A DNA stretch of 34,825 nt, taken from the NCBI GenBank assembly GCA_036939355.1, contig JALLAP010000286.1:1-34825 (forward strand). The letters are read 5' to 3'. The notes below the pieces were generated by a model, which did not search any database, had not been told where the DNA came from, and saw only the letters and a program-made list of their open reading frames with translations. A program made the translations under genes and the position numbers. This document shows positions 10,641 to 20,750 of the stretch, in pieces (position 1 is the stretch's first letter; each line of letters starts with the position of its first letter). The stretch is from Thalassiosira profunda (Eukaryota > Bacillariophyta > Thalassiosirophyceae > Thalassiosirales > Thalassiosiraceae).

Positions 10641-12801
10641 TCATCCTTTCAACACACCGGCCCACTCGTTTGCAACCTCGGGGTCTTTCCATCTCCCTCC
10701 AATATCAATGAGTAAACTCTTTTGACACTCGTAATTCTCTCTCGTCTCGGCTGATATGCTGTCCGAGTCATAAGCAGAACGACCACCGCGATTGCTCAGC
10801 TTGAGTACAGTCCTGCCACCTGTTGCCTCGATGATCTTGTCCAGGTCTCCAGCAGAAATGCCATTCTCGTGGAAAGCAAGTAGCAGTAGCTGAGGAGCAA
10901 TATCCAGTAGGGTTCGGATGTCCGTACAGTTCAATTTGCGTGTTGTGGTGCAGAATGATCTGAGATGGACACAACCCTCGAAAATATTGCGGATTCCCCG
11001 CACTGTAAGGCGATTGTGATGGTCCAGATCAAGCTCTTGCAGGCCAGGACACTTCCGGGCTATCAAAGCGCAGGTTTTGTTCGTAAATTCGTGGTTGCCA
11101 TCGTCGTTCCGCGCCAGGAGAAGGATGCGGAGATTGGGCAAGTCCTCGAGCATGATCTCCAAATCAATATCCATCAGCACGCAGCCTTGCAAATCAATCT
11201 TCATTAGACTCCTGCACGAGCCAACGGCGCGTGCAATTGTCCGTCTGCACTTTGATCCGCGCCAATCAATATTCAGATACGAAAGACAGAGCGCCTCCAA
11301 AGTATCCCGTTGCTGATGAATGGTGGCAAGCAGGGACTGAACGTCATCGAATTCCATGCATTCGAGGCGCAGCTGCTTCAGCCCGTGGAGTTCCTTCCAC
11401 ACTGGATCGCCATTTTTCGACACGCCAGGCATATTGGTGCCGCTCGACTTTTGCATGAAGAAAACTGACTCCAGTGCACCCCTCCTCGACCTGAGCAACG
11501 AGGAAAGATGCTTGGCACAGAGCTTGAGTTCATCGCCGCTCGCCATCTTCCAGAGATTGATTTGCAGATGCTTCAGATTGCCCATGTATTTCGTCCCGTA
11601 CCGCAGGCAGGCATCGAAGTCCACGATTTGGTCTTTGTCGTATTTCAGAACGAGCCTATCCGCATCTTTTGGCGGCAGTTTCGAAACGATGTCGCAGATC
11701 CTGCGATGGGATCCACGCGCTGCCTTTTGGCAAGCAGCTGAGCAGTAGAGCGCCAAGTTGCAACCCGAGCAGACACGCAATTTGTATCGGCTGTCGTTCA
11801 CCCCGCATTGCTCGCATCCCTTCTGGGCCAGCATATTCCTCTGGAGTCGCTGCTGTGATCGTTGCGACCTTGGCTGGCGCCTGACCAACTCCCCCTTAGC
11901 ATAAGTCCCCTCGGAGATCTCGCCCGTTGGGAGTTTCAGGGTCCCCCGTCCGTGCTCAAGCCCGCTCTTCCACTCTCCCTGGTATACACGGCCACTTTGC
12001 CACTTGTATGTCCCGGTCCCATTTCTCACGCCATTTGCGAATTCTCCCTCGTAGAAATCGCCTTCTTTTGAGTAATTCATTTTGCCCTGGCCGTGCCTCT
12101 TGTCATTCTGAAATTCCCCCGCATATTGATCTCCATTGGCGTAATTGAATGTGCCTGTTCCGTGCTTCTTGTTCCCTGCCCACTCGCCCTCGTAAATGTC
12201 CCCACATGCAAACGTCATCGCCCCTTCCCGTGCGCCAAGCCTTCTTCCCATTCGCCGTCGTAGACCGCATCACGCGTCTGGACCCGTGCCTTTTCCCTCC
12301 CGCCCACTCTCCGCAGTAGACGTCGCCGTTCCCGTTTTTCATGGTGCCTTTTCCGTGCCTCATTCCGCCCTTCCACTCGCCGTCGTAGACGCTCCCGCTC
12401 GCGTACGTCATCTTTCCGTTTCCGTGCTGATTGCCGTCCTTCCACTCTCCCTCGTACGCCTCGCCGTCCGCCCCGATAATGGTGCCCCGCCCGTGTTTCT
12501 TCCCTGCCATCCACCGGCCCTCGTAGACGTTCCCGTTCTCATAGGTCATGGTCCCAGTGCCGTGCAGCTTGCCGGCCACCCACTGGCCGTCATAGACGTG
12601 GCCGTTCTTCCACATGAACTTTCCCCTTCCATGCGGCTTGCCATTCTTGGCCTCGCCCTCGTACACGTCGCCGTTGTCAAAGCGGAGGGTCGACGATTTG
12701 GGTTCGTCCGTTGTCCCGAGCTCGCCCGGAGTACGTGCCGCTACTGCAGCGGATCGTCTCGGCAGAGCCCGTCGCCGCGCCGTCGCCCGCCGAGCCGTCA
12801 T
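10641..12801 (-). CDS. MORN-repeat / MYND zinc finger / LRR fusion protein, frame broken twice
   Basis: The N-terminal frame (12801 to about 12290) has six MORN repeats of the form GDVYEGEW...GKxHGxG. A seventh lies in another frame (DAVYDGEWEEGLAHGKG, about 12220-12270). From 12251 a third frame gives at least four more and then a MYND finger: CEQC...CSGC...YCSAAC...HRRIC. The last 300 residues are LRRs (LMKIDLQGC, LRILLLARND, LQELDLDHHNRLTVRGI). Each break fits the loss of one base: one after GKRHG at about 12285, one in the G-run at 12220-12226 where GGGGG became GGGG. MORN repeats bind membrane phospholipids or scaffolds and MYND fingers bind peptides, so the intact protein would be an adaptor. 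Either the gene is decaying or the assembly has two indels; ATG 12251 would still allow a shorter protein. Start ATG 12801 is the first in frame after a stop. Confidence 0.75.
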
Positions 12802-13575
12802 CGTCTTCCACTATTCGAGAGGACGCGTCGTGGCTCGAGAGCCAACTGTGGCCGTTAGGCCCTCGCGCTTGCTATCATCGTAAGTTCAGTATGGTAGGTT
12901 TTCTCCAGTTTTCTTTTTGGTTTCCACCATTTTTGAACACTGCAACACAGTTATTTATATCTCGGGACACGCGGCGTTTCATACCGACATCATCGCGTCG
13001 CATGCAAGCGTAGAGAGTGGCCTCTTCGAGAGTATGTTGTATCTTGGTCGACGCGAAAGATAAGTCTCGCTCAGGCCTTGGGCGCTGTCCCCGTGGCCTC
13101 GCCGCCGCCGCCGCGCCGCCTCCGCCTACGCCTACGCCAGCGCGGCCGCGAGGCCCGAGGCTAGCAGGCGTTATGTAGAGATGGCCCGCCGCGAGGTGGG
13201 TCGCGGTTTTGTTGTTGTCAGGAGCCCGGTCTGGGTACTGATTCCTACGTTATTTTCTACGGCAAAAGTTTGACCACAATTCGTCGCGTCATTTTTCTCC
13301 AAGTCTGGCGAGGCAAAGCAAAAGCAAAGGGTGCGGACCCGGCAAGGCAAGGCAAGGCATCCCATCAACGACGACGCGGATCCTCACCAAAAGTACCACC
13401 ACCAGCAGCGGCAGCATCAGTAGCGGCGGTAGCGGGCGATAGCAATTCAGCAGCGGGCGGCAGCGGCCAAATTTTCATCGCACGGCACTGTGAGATCGAG
13501 CAAAGTTCTCGTGGACCACCCAACCAAACCACCCACCCCCACCCCTCCAGCCCCAAACAAAACCAAGCAACTACA
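12802..13575. promoter_or_regulatory. Divergent intergenic region between MORN-MYND gene and CCT4
   Basis: 774 bases separate the two divergent starts and must hold both promoters. There is a GCC-rich zone with a tandem CCTACG/CCTCCG pattern at about 13100-13140 and an AAGGC pentamer repeated four times near 13338-13358. I see no TATA-like box in a convincing position and no gene. Confidence 0.4.
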
Positions 13576-16012
13576 ATGGCCACCGCCGTAGCCCCCCGGC
13601 CGTCGTCCGGCGAAACCCTCCAGGAGCGATCGAAGGGGAAGGACGTCCGGATTTCGAACATCGTCGCCGCCAAGGTGAGTTTGAGTNACCCTCCAGGAGC
13701 GATCGAAGGGGAAGGACGTCCGGATTTCGAACATCGTCGCCGCCAAGGTGAGTTTGAGTGTCGACTGAAAAATAAATATATTTCTTGGAGCTGCAATGGA
13801 TTGTTTGGAGGGGATGCCGGAGCAGATGGATGGGGCGGGGTTGCTACATATTTTGGGGAGGGAATGGTGCGATAATTTGCGGGGGAGAGCGGCGGGGCGG
13901 CGGGGGTCGGGTTGCAATTATCATCGAAGGCCGCGGCCGACTTTGATCGGGGGCGAGGGCGGGCGAACGTGGCGGCCTCGAGGGGCTGCCGTGTCCATGG
14001 CCAAGGCTGCAAAGCGGGGTCATGGCGGCCGGTCTCCGACGCAACAGCGGGGGGCAGGAAGTTGCAAGGTGCAGGAAGTTGCAAAGACGGGGGAGCGATG
14101 CCTTATTTTGGGGGGCGGTGGGGATCGATTGTTTTTTTTGGGGAGAATGCTGGCGAGCCCGGGGCATTATTTTTGGGGAGCGTCAACAGCCTTGAAGAAC
14201 GGGGGATGCGGGAGTCGGCGCTCGAGGTCCGCGAGACAGAAGGCGTGTTGTTGCTCTTGGATTGGATTGACATGGGCCGCAACAATCACCACTTTTTTGC
14301 AAATCATACTGACACCTCTCTCTTCCCCTCCCACACCACCCAAAACACAGGCCGTGGCGGCCGCCGTCCGCACCAGCCTCGGCCCCCGCGGCATGGACAA
14401 GCTCATGCAGCTCCCGTCCGGGGAGGTCCTCATCTCCAACGACGGCGCCACCATCCTCTCCAAACTGAACGTCCTCCACCCGGCGGCCAAAATGCTCGTC
14501 GAGTGCAGCAAATCGCAGGACGTCGAGGCCGGCGACGGGACCACGAGCGTGGTCGTCCTGGCCGGCGCGTTGCTGGACGCGTGCGGCGGATTGTTGGGAA
14601 GGGGCGTCCACCCCGCCATGATCGCGAGCGGCTTTTACAAGGCCGCCGAGAAGTGCACGCAGCTCCTGAAAGCGGCGGCCATGCCGGTGGACATGGACGA
14701 TCGCGAGGCGCTCGTGAATGCCGTGCGGACGTGCCTGTCCAGCAAGGTGGTGTCCCAAAATTCCGACCTGCTGGCGCCGTTGGCGGTGGATTCCGTGCTG
14801 GGGATTTTGGGACCGAACCCGAGCGAGGCGGCCAACGTGGATTTGCGCGACATTCGGATGGTCGAGCAGCTGGGGGGTACGGTGGACGATACCGAGCTCG
14901 TCGCCGGGCTGGTCTTTGACAAGGGAAGCACCAAAACGGCCGGAGGGCCGAGCCAGGTCGAAAATGCCAAAATCGCGCTCATCCAGTTCTGCCTCTCGGC
15001 CCCGAAAACGGACATGGACAACAACGTCGTCGTGAGCGATTACGCGGCCATGGATCGGATCCTGCGGGACGAGCGCAAGTACATCCTCAACCTCTGCAAA
15101 AAGATCAAGAAGAGCGGGGCGAACGTCGTGCTCATCCAAAAGAGCATCCTGCGCGACGCGTACAACGAGCTGAGCCTCCATTTTCTGGCCAAAATGGGCA
15201 TCCTCGTCGTGACGGACGTCGAGCGGACCGACGTGGAATTCGTCTGCCGGACGCTGGGGTGCACGCCCGTCCCGCACGTCGATTCCCTCGCGCCCGAGAA
15301 GCTGGGATCGGCTGATCACGTGGGAGACGTGGTACTACCCGGATCTGGCCATAAGGTGGTGAAATTTGTGGGAGTGGCCAACCCGGGCCAGACGTCCACG
15401 GTGTTGCTCCGGGGATCGAACGAGCTCGTGCTGGCCGATTGCATCTCTGCCTTCGCAAACGCGCTCACGTCACGTGCCATTCTCTCTGCACAGGGATCGG
15501 GGCACAAGGTGGTGAAGTTCGTGGGCGTGGCCAATCCGGGCCAGACGTCCACGGTGTTGCTCCGGGGATCGAACGAGCTCGTGCTGGCCGAGGCCAACCG
15601 GTCCGTCCACGACGCCCAGTGCGTGGTCCGATCGCTCGTGAAGCAGCGCCACCTCATCGCGGGCGGGGGCGCCGCCGAGACGGAGGCGTCGCTGCGGCTG
15701 CGCGAGCTGGCCTTGGAAACGACGGGGATGGACTCGCACTGCTTCAAGGCGTACGCGGACGCGCTCGAGGTGATCCCGTACACGCTGGCGGAGAATGCCG
15801 GGCTCAAGCCCATCGAGATCGTGACGGAATTGCGCAAGGCGCACGCGGAGGGCGACAAGGGGGCGGGCATCGACGTGAAGAAGGGGTGCATTTCGGACAT
15901 GTACGCGAAGAACGTCATCCAGCCGCTGTTGGTGACCACGAGCGCCATCAAGCTGGCGACCGAGACGGTGTGCATGATTTTGAAGGTGGACGACCTCGTC
16001 GTGGTGGCCTAG
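13576..16012 (+). CDS. CCT4: T-complex protein 1 subunit delta (CCT4)
   Basis: Subunit of the cytosolic TRiC/CCT chaperonin that folds actin, tubulin and other proteins using ATP. Exon 1 is 13576-13674 (33 codons, with the delta-type motif VRISNIVAAK). The intron runs to 14350 and coding resumes at 14351 to the TAG at 16012. Group II chaperonin motifs are present: RTSLGPRGMDK, NDGATI (63-68), GDGTTSVV (94-101), GGGAAE, and the end ETVCMILKVDD. With the internal 153-nt duplication removed (see separate entry) the protein is 535 aa, matching the usual 530-540. A 72-nt assembly duplication covers the exon 1/intron 1 boundary. The true intron 1 is therefore about 603 nt. Confidence 0.95.
13615..13759. 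repeat. 72-nt exact duplication around a single N (assembly join)
   Basis: Bases 13615-13686 recur at 13688-13759 around an N at 13687. The unit spans the end of CCT4 exon 1 and its GTGAGT donor, so the window shows two donors where the genome probably has one. Confidence 0.92.
15341..15591 (+). repeat. Tandem exon duplication in CCT4 with intron-like spacer
   Basis: 98 bases at 15341-15438 recur at 15494-15591 with seven mismatches, all synonymous, so both copies encode GSGHKVVKFVGVANPG and what follows identically. The 55-base spacer (15439-15493) looks like an intron 3' end: CTCAC branch-like site, pyrimidine tract, GCACAG. The unit is 153 nt, a multiple of three, with no stop. Human-type CCT4 has one copy. 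Removing 15356-15508 (AAG|GTGGTG to CACAAG|GTG) gives exactly the family sequence. Using the acceptor at 15493 with a donor at 15332 is an alternative. Confidence 0.85.
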
Positions 16013-16267
16013 GGGAGGTAGCTGAGTTGGAAACGACGAGAGGATCCGGACCGGCCTCGCTGCAGACTTCAACTGGAAACACAAAGAAAGGAACGTGCTC
16101 AGCAGGTAGTGGTGAATCTCGAGGTTGATGTAGAGATACTACTTAGCATCGTATTGCAGTTCAGCGCCACCTGCCTCACCTCCCAAGTAGCCGTGCCTAC
16201 CAACCCCGTAAGAGGCAAGGTCGAACCTCTCAACGTCGTCATCAGCGGCGACCGCTCGTCTTCTGTC
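16013..16267. other. Convergent 3' region between CCT4 and LRR copy 2
   Basis: 255 bases between two stop codons. On the minus strand the sequence just after the LRR stop still resembles the basic tail of the first LRR paralogue (AGGCAGAAGACG-like), which suggests that this copy lost its tail by a small shift. No gene or clear polyadenylation signal is seen. Confidence 0.4.
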
Positions 16268-17869
16268 TCAGGCATGCGGCCCCGCCTGTGCCTCCGCAGA
16301 AGTAGGAACGGAGTCAAGCTCTGAATGCAAATTGCGAACAACCCGATACAGCAGCGATAGCTCGTCATCGGGCACCCATGCCAGGACGCGGGGCAGCACT
16401 GCACGATCCATGCCCGCAAAATGCCCCATGCTTTCATCACTGCTGAGGTGATGCTCGATGATCTTTCGACGAGCTGCCTCCTCCCTCGGCCCCCTCTGAT
16501 TCATCTCCAGCGAAAACGCCAGCGATGACAGGATAGCGGTGCCGCCACCACTCCCTTCATCCCCAATGTTAGGCAGAATGCTCTTTGTCCACGAAAACCT
16601 CCGAAGGGTGTGGTTCGATCGGTACGTTGCTTCCACGCTCGAAGTGTTGCACAGAACGTCGGCGAAGGCCTGCCACCCTCGAGGTGTAATGAGATTGCGG
16701 TTGTCGAGCCGGCGAGGAAAGACTGGATCTTCGTTGGTAGCCAAAAGCCCAAGGATCCTCAATTTCTGGTTGTTGGCTACTGCCAGAGCCAGTATGTTTG
16801 CACCTTCGTCGTCGACACCGTTCCAAAGAAGATTGAGCGCCCTCAGGTCGGTGGTTGGGTGCTGAACCGCATCCGCAATACTCTGCAAGCCCCTCGTGGT
16901 GATGGCTGGATTTTGAGATAGTTCCAAGTCTCGCAATCTATTGCCGTTTGCCAGGGCGCCCATCAGAGCCTCAACTCCATTGTCGTCAATGCTGTTGCAC
17001 AAGAGATGGAGCTGTCGCAAGTTGGAGAAGCACGGGAGAGCAGCCAACGACCTGCACTCGTTCCTACCGGTCAGATAAAGACGTTTCAGTTGGGTATGCG
17101 TCCTCAAAGCTGCGACGATGCTCGTTGGTTGCTCGCCACCCCCCAAATTTTCCCTGATGGAGAATTCTTGTAGAGACTGGCAACTCCAGAGCATCGATGC
17201 GATATCACGGTCTCCCTCACCCCCAAATTCGCATCTCGACACCTCCACGCGACGTAGATTGGCGTTGTTCTTAAAGATCAGATTCGTGGTCCGAAGAATG
17301 TCGACATTTGATAGATCGATTCCGTGCAACCTAATTCCCCGAATAGACCGGTTGCGGGAGACCCCAGCAAGGAACTTGAGCAGGGAATTGTTTGGCTCCG
17401 CAAAAGAAGAGCCGTACACAACCAACTCGCGCAAATTCTTGTTGCTTCCAATGAAAGATCCCGTCCACCAAGCTCCTGTACCTGTAAACCTCAAGTCCTC
17501 ATGGTCCGAGGGACAGTAATATTCAAAGCCACTGTCACTTCCTCCCCCTCCCAGCACCCTCCGCCCTCGATGCTGTTCCGTGCACACCGCCAACTTTGTC
17601 AAGCCTGGATCGTCGTCCCGAATCCGCCGAAGGACATCAACGTTGGCGCCCGACGTGATTGTCCCAATATCGATGGATCCTTCCCACCGGCGCTGCATTC
17701 GGCCAAGCTCTTCGGACATCCGGCCAAGGGCTCGCAAGTCCACATCCTCGACGTTCACGGACCGGACCAGCGGGGAGTACAATCCCTCCATTCCCTCCAA
17801 TTGGAGGCGCATGCAGGCGAGCGTCGTCGCCATTGCCTCCGCGGCGTCCTCGCGTGGCTGGTCGCCCAT
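16268..17869 (-). CDS. Leucine-rich-repeat protein, copy 2 (paralogue of 8263-9762)
   Basis: Protein of 533 aa, clearly similar to the LRR gene 7 kb to the left. Shared blocks include LGGGGSDSGFEYYCPSD, NKNLRELVVYGSSFAE, LSNVDILRT and MDRAVLPRVLAWVPDDELSL. It carries about 50 extra N-terminal residues (two short helical, Met/Leu-rich segments ending RMQRRWEG) that copy 1 lacks. It ends at EAQAGPHA, without the basic RRSKRQK tail. Start is placed at ATG 17869, six bases after a GGGCAG acceptor, although an open frame runs up to 17995; both paralogues support this. It is convergent with CCT4 and divergent from the light-harvesting gene. Confidence 0.8.
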   Translation of the reverse strand: MGDQPREDAAEAMATTLACMRLQLEGMEGLYSPLVRSVNVEDVDLRALGRMSEELGRMQRRWEGSIDIGTITSGANVDVLRRIRDDDPGLTKLAVCTEQHRGRRVLGGGGSDSGFEYYCPSDHEDLRFTGTGAWWTGSFIGSNKNLRELVVYGSSFAEPNNSLLKFLAGVSRNRSIRGIRLHGIDLSNVDILRTTNLIFKNNANLRRVEVSRCEFGGEGDRDIASMLWSCQSLQEFSIRENLGGGEQPTSIVAALRTHTQLKRLYLTGRNECRSLAALPCFSNLRQLHLLCNSIDDNGVEALMGALANGNRLRDLELSQNPAITTRGLQSIADAVQHPTTDLRALNLLWNGVDDEGANILALAVANNQKLRILGLLATNEDPVFPRRLDNRNLITPRGWQAFADVLCNTSSVEATYRSNHTLRRFSWTKSILPNIGDEGSGGGTAILSSLAFSLEMNQRGPREEAARRKIIEHHLSSDESMGHFAGMDRAVLPRVLAWVPDDELSLLYRVVRNLHSELDSVPTSAEAQAGPHA

Positions 17870-17874
17870 GTTTC

Positions 17875-18353
17875 CTGCCCCAACAGATGCATAAATTGAC
17901 GTGGGAAAATTAGACACGAGATGTGCACACTTGTGTGTAAAAAAAGTCGACGCCCAGAAAAGACTCGACGGCGCACCCACGGCAACCCTCCTCAACCGCT
18001 CATCGGATCAGCCAACCACGCGGTCAGAGCCAGGCAACGATATCGATAGATCAATGGATCTTAATGCATCCTTCGTCCAATGACGCATCGCAATAAAATC
18101 TGGGGAGCGCAGCGCGACAATTAATTTCCGTACCCCAATAAGGATGCCGCCATGCACTCGCACTACATCATCGCCCCCTGAAATTAGAACGACAGACCAC
18201 AGCGCAGGAGGAGGCGTCCGAGATATTCTCCGCGAGGTGCACATAAAAATATGGTGCATGCCGACTGACGCGCTCCCAATTAACCAAGAAGTTAGGGTTA
18301 GGTGGGCGAGCCGATCCCCCGACGCCACCACAAAATCCACAACGACAACTCAC
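17875..18353 (-). other. Probable 5' UTR intron of LRR copy 2
   Basis: On the minus strand GTGAGT starts at 18353 and TTGGGGCAG ends at 17875 (479 nt). A CTAAT branch-like site and the GTGCACATCT motif lie about 45 nt before the acceptor. Blocks are shared with the matching intron of LRR copy 1. Two TTAGGG-like units occur inside at 18291-18302. Confidence 0.6.
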
Positions 18354-18677
18354 CGGCGTGTCGTTGTCGGTAATCTTTGGTGGATGGTCCTCCTTGATGG
18401 CTCGAGGAGGGAGCCGCGAGCCGCGCGGCGCCGGGAGCCGGGAGGCCGGGAGCTGCCGGGAGGCCTCTTGCGTGGGATGGGGGCAAATGCCGGTCGCGGG
18501 GGAGTCGCAGCTGAGTCCCATTCAAGGCTCGAAGCGACGGCCAGACGCTGTTTCAACTTGAAGCAAGGATTCGGCTGGTGCGTGGTCAGCAAGCAACTTC
18601 GATTTCCTCCGCTTTGCTTGCTTTGCAGTGCTTTGCTTCTTTGCGCACTCTCCTCCCTTGTTGCACCTCCCACCACG

Positions 18678-20086
18678 ATGATGAAGACCGTCCTCGCCGT
18701 CGCCGCCCTCGCCGGCTCTGCCGCCGCCTTCGCCCCGGCGACGAACGGCAAGGTACGACCTACCCAGCTTTTGGAGGCGCAGCAATCGTTCGAGTTTGGT
18801 GGATGATTTTTGGAGTGGAGTTGCAATTTATTGGGGCCAACGCTGGCCGTGGGGACGCCGCAGAGAGCCGCAGGGCCGCCCCGAAGGCCGGCTAAATCTC
18901 AGGGCGTTCAACTTGAGCGTCTGAGAGGCTGGAAGGCCTGCGAGGCGCTCGCAGTGTTTGGGCGCGTCTGGAGATGGCTCAGCCGGCCGAGGCCCCGAGC
19001 CGGAGGGCCCATGAGCCCGAGCGCCCACGAGCCTTGGCAAGGGCATACTGGCAACGACGTTATTGGTAACGACGATCGGCGAAGGAGGCTCTGCCACTGC
19101 GAGGCGCTTCTGGACCGGCGAGAGGGCGTGGTGCCGACCATCCGGTGCCAGCGATAGCCTCCGGACGAACGCCCTCGTCGGTCTGGGGAGCCGGTGGCTG
19201 CTGCCTCCAGCATTTCTGATAACGGACGATCGTTGTCTTGCGGCTGCAATGGGCTGAGCTCGGCTGGTTTGTATGTTTGGGGTTGATATCGTACATCTGG
19301 ACAGTTGATGCGTTTCGTGTGCTTTCGCTTCGGCACCGTACCGGGCTGTTCGTTGAACGAGCCTTTCCATTTGGCATTCCATTCTCACGTTCCTTGCCTT
19401 CTGCTTCTCTTCCTCCTTCTCTTGGTGCACCTCCCTCTTGTCGAACATCTATCCACGCACGCAGGCCACCACGGCCCTCAACGCCGAGATGTCCAAGTCC
19501 CTCCCCTTCCTGACCAACCCGTCGAACACCGACGGCCTCATCGGATCGGTCGGATTCGACCCCATCGGCTTCTCCGACAGCTGGGACATCAAGTGGATGC
19601 AGGAGGCCGAGATTAAGCACGGGCGTGTTGCTATGCTGGCCACCGTCGGATTCGTCGCGTCCGAATTCTTCACCTTTCCCATGTTCTCCGACCTCCAGGT
19701 CGCCGATTCCAACATGGCCCCCAGCGCCGTGGGCATCAGCGCGATGATGCAGATCATCACCGTCGCGGGCATCGAGGAGTGGCGGACGAACAACGGCAAC
19801 ATCACCATGGAGACCATGTTCAGCGATCCGGACCGCGTCCCGGGCGACATTGGCTTCGCCACGAAGAGGCTCGAGGGGAAGAGCGAGGCCGACGTGGCCA
19901 AGCTCAAGTTGCAGGAGATCAAGAACGGACGGCTGGCCAGTGAGTCGTTTGGTTGTTTCTGTCAGTTGTCAATCGATCTTACCCACCGACCTGATGCCGT
20001 TCGTCTCGTTGCTCTCTCCCACTTAAGTGCTCGCCATCGGGGGCATGATCCACCACAACTTTGTCACGGGAGAGCCCCTGCTCTAA
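18678..20086 (+). CDS. Chlorophyll a/c light-harvesting protein (LHC, red-lineage type)
   Basis: Thylakoid antenna protein that binds chlorophyll and carotenoid. Exons 18678-18752, 19465-19939 and 20028-20086 give 202 aa. Residues 1-25 are a hydrophobic ER signal ending GSAAAFAP, the A-FAP motif that directs import into plastids of diatoms and relatives. Helix 1 has the chlorophyll-ligating motif EAEIKHGRVAMLA, a middle helix lies at VGISAMMQIITVAG, and helix 3 is EIKNGRLAMLAIGG followed by MIHHNFVTGEPLL. The SLPFLTNPSNTDGLIGSVGFDP block before helix 1 resembles the Lhcr branch more than the main FCP branch; this assignment is tentative. Intron 1 (712 nt, phase 0) separates the targeting sequence from the mature protein; intron 2 is 88 nt and falls inside GRLA|M. 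Confidence 0.92.
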
Positions 20087-20750
20087 ATGATATGCCGGGC
20101 ATACTTTATCGTTGGAGGGACGAAACTTTGCCGGTCTCTTGGTGGGCAGAGGGCTAGGATACCTATCTAGGGTGACTGCGTGGGGGGTTGTTCGATGCTT
20201 CTGGATGAAATTTACCTTTCAGCGAAAGCGGGATGACTCTGCCGGGCGCGATATGTACCTACGCAAGCGGATGGGCTGTCGCTGGAAGGTTGGAGGATTG
20301 TTCGTGTGAGAAGAATCGCGTGTTACAATTATTAGGCGTGCGATTTGCACCTACTTCTCGTTTGTTGCATGTTTGTCGATCAGACCAAAAAGGTGCAACG
20401 AATACCGCTCGTATCCGCGGCGCCAACAACCATCATCTGGTCCACGGCGTCCTCCAGCATTGTACATACTACCACGCTGTGTCTGCGTCCTCAACCAGGT
20501 CCGTCAAGGTCCTGCGTCCTCAACCAGAGGTCCGCCAAGTTGTTCCTTTTCCCCAGGAGAGTCAACAGCACACAGCACTCGGTAATGCTAAGTATCCAAA
20601 TTGGGTACCTTTTTCCTCTTTCGGACACTACACGTCATTGTTGGATTTTTCCGCCACTCCACCTTTTGCTTTTGCTTTTGCGTGGCGTCGGTGCACCCCC
20701 CTCGCCTCCTCCGCTCATTCTCCAACACAACCGCCTCCACCCATCAAGCC
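20087..20750. promoter_or_regulatory. Intergenic region upstream of the sterol methyltransferase
   Basis: 664 bases without a supported gene. A 29-base tandem repeat (CTGCGTCCTCAACCAG unit) lies at 20483-20541, with one inserted base in the second copy. The last 100 bases are pyrimidine-rich and probably contain the transcription start of the next gene. Confidence 0.35.

Noticed and set aside
14183..15319. 378-codon minus-strand open frame
   Set aside because: Shadow of CCT4 exon 2 in GC-rich DNA; no domain signature.
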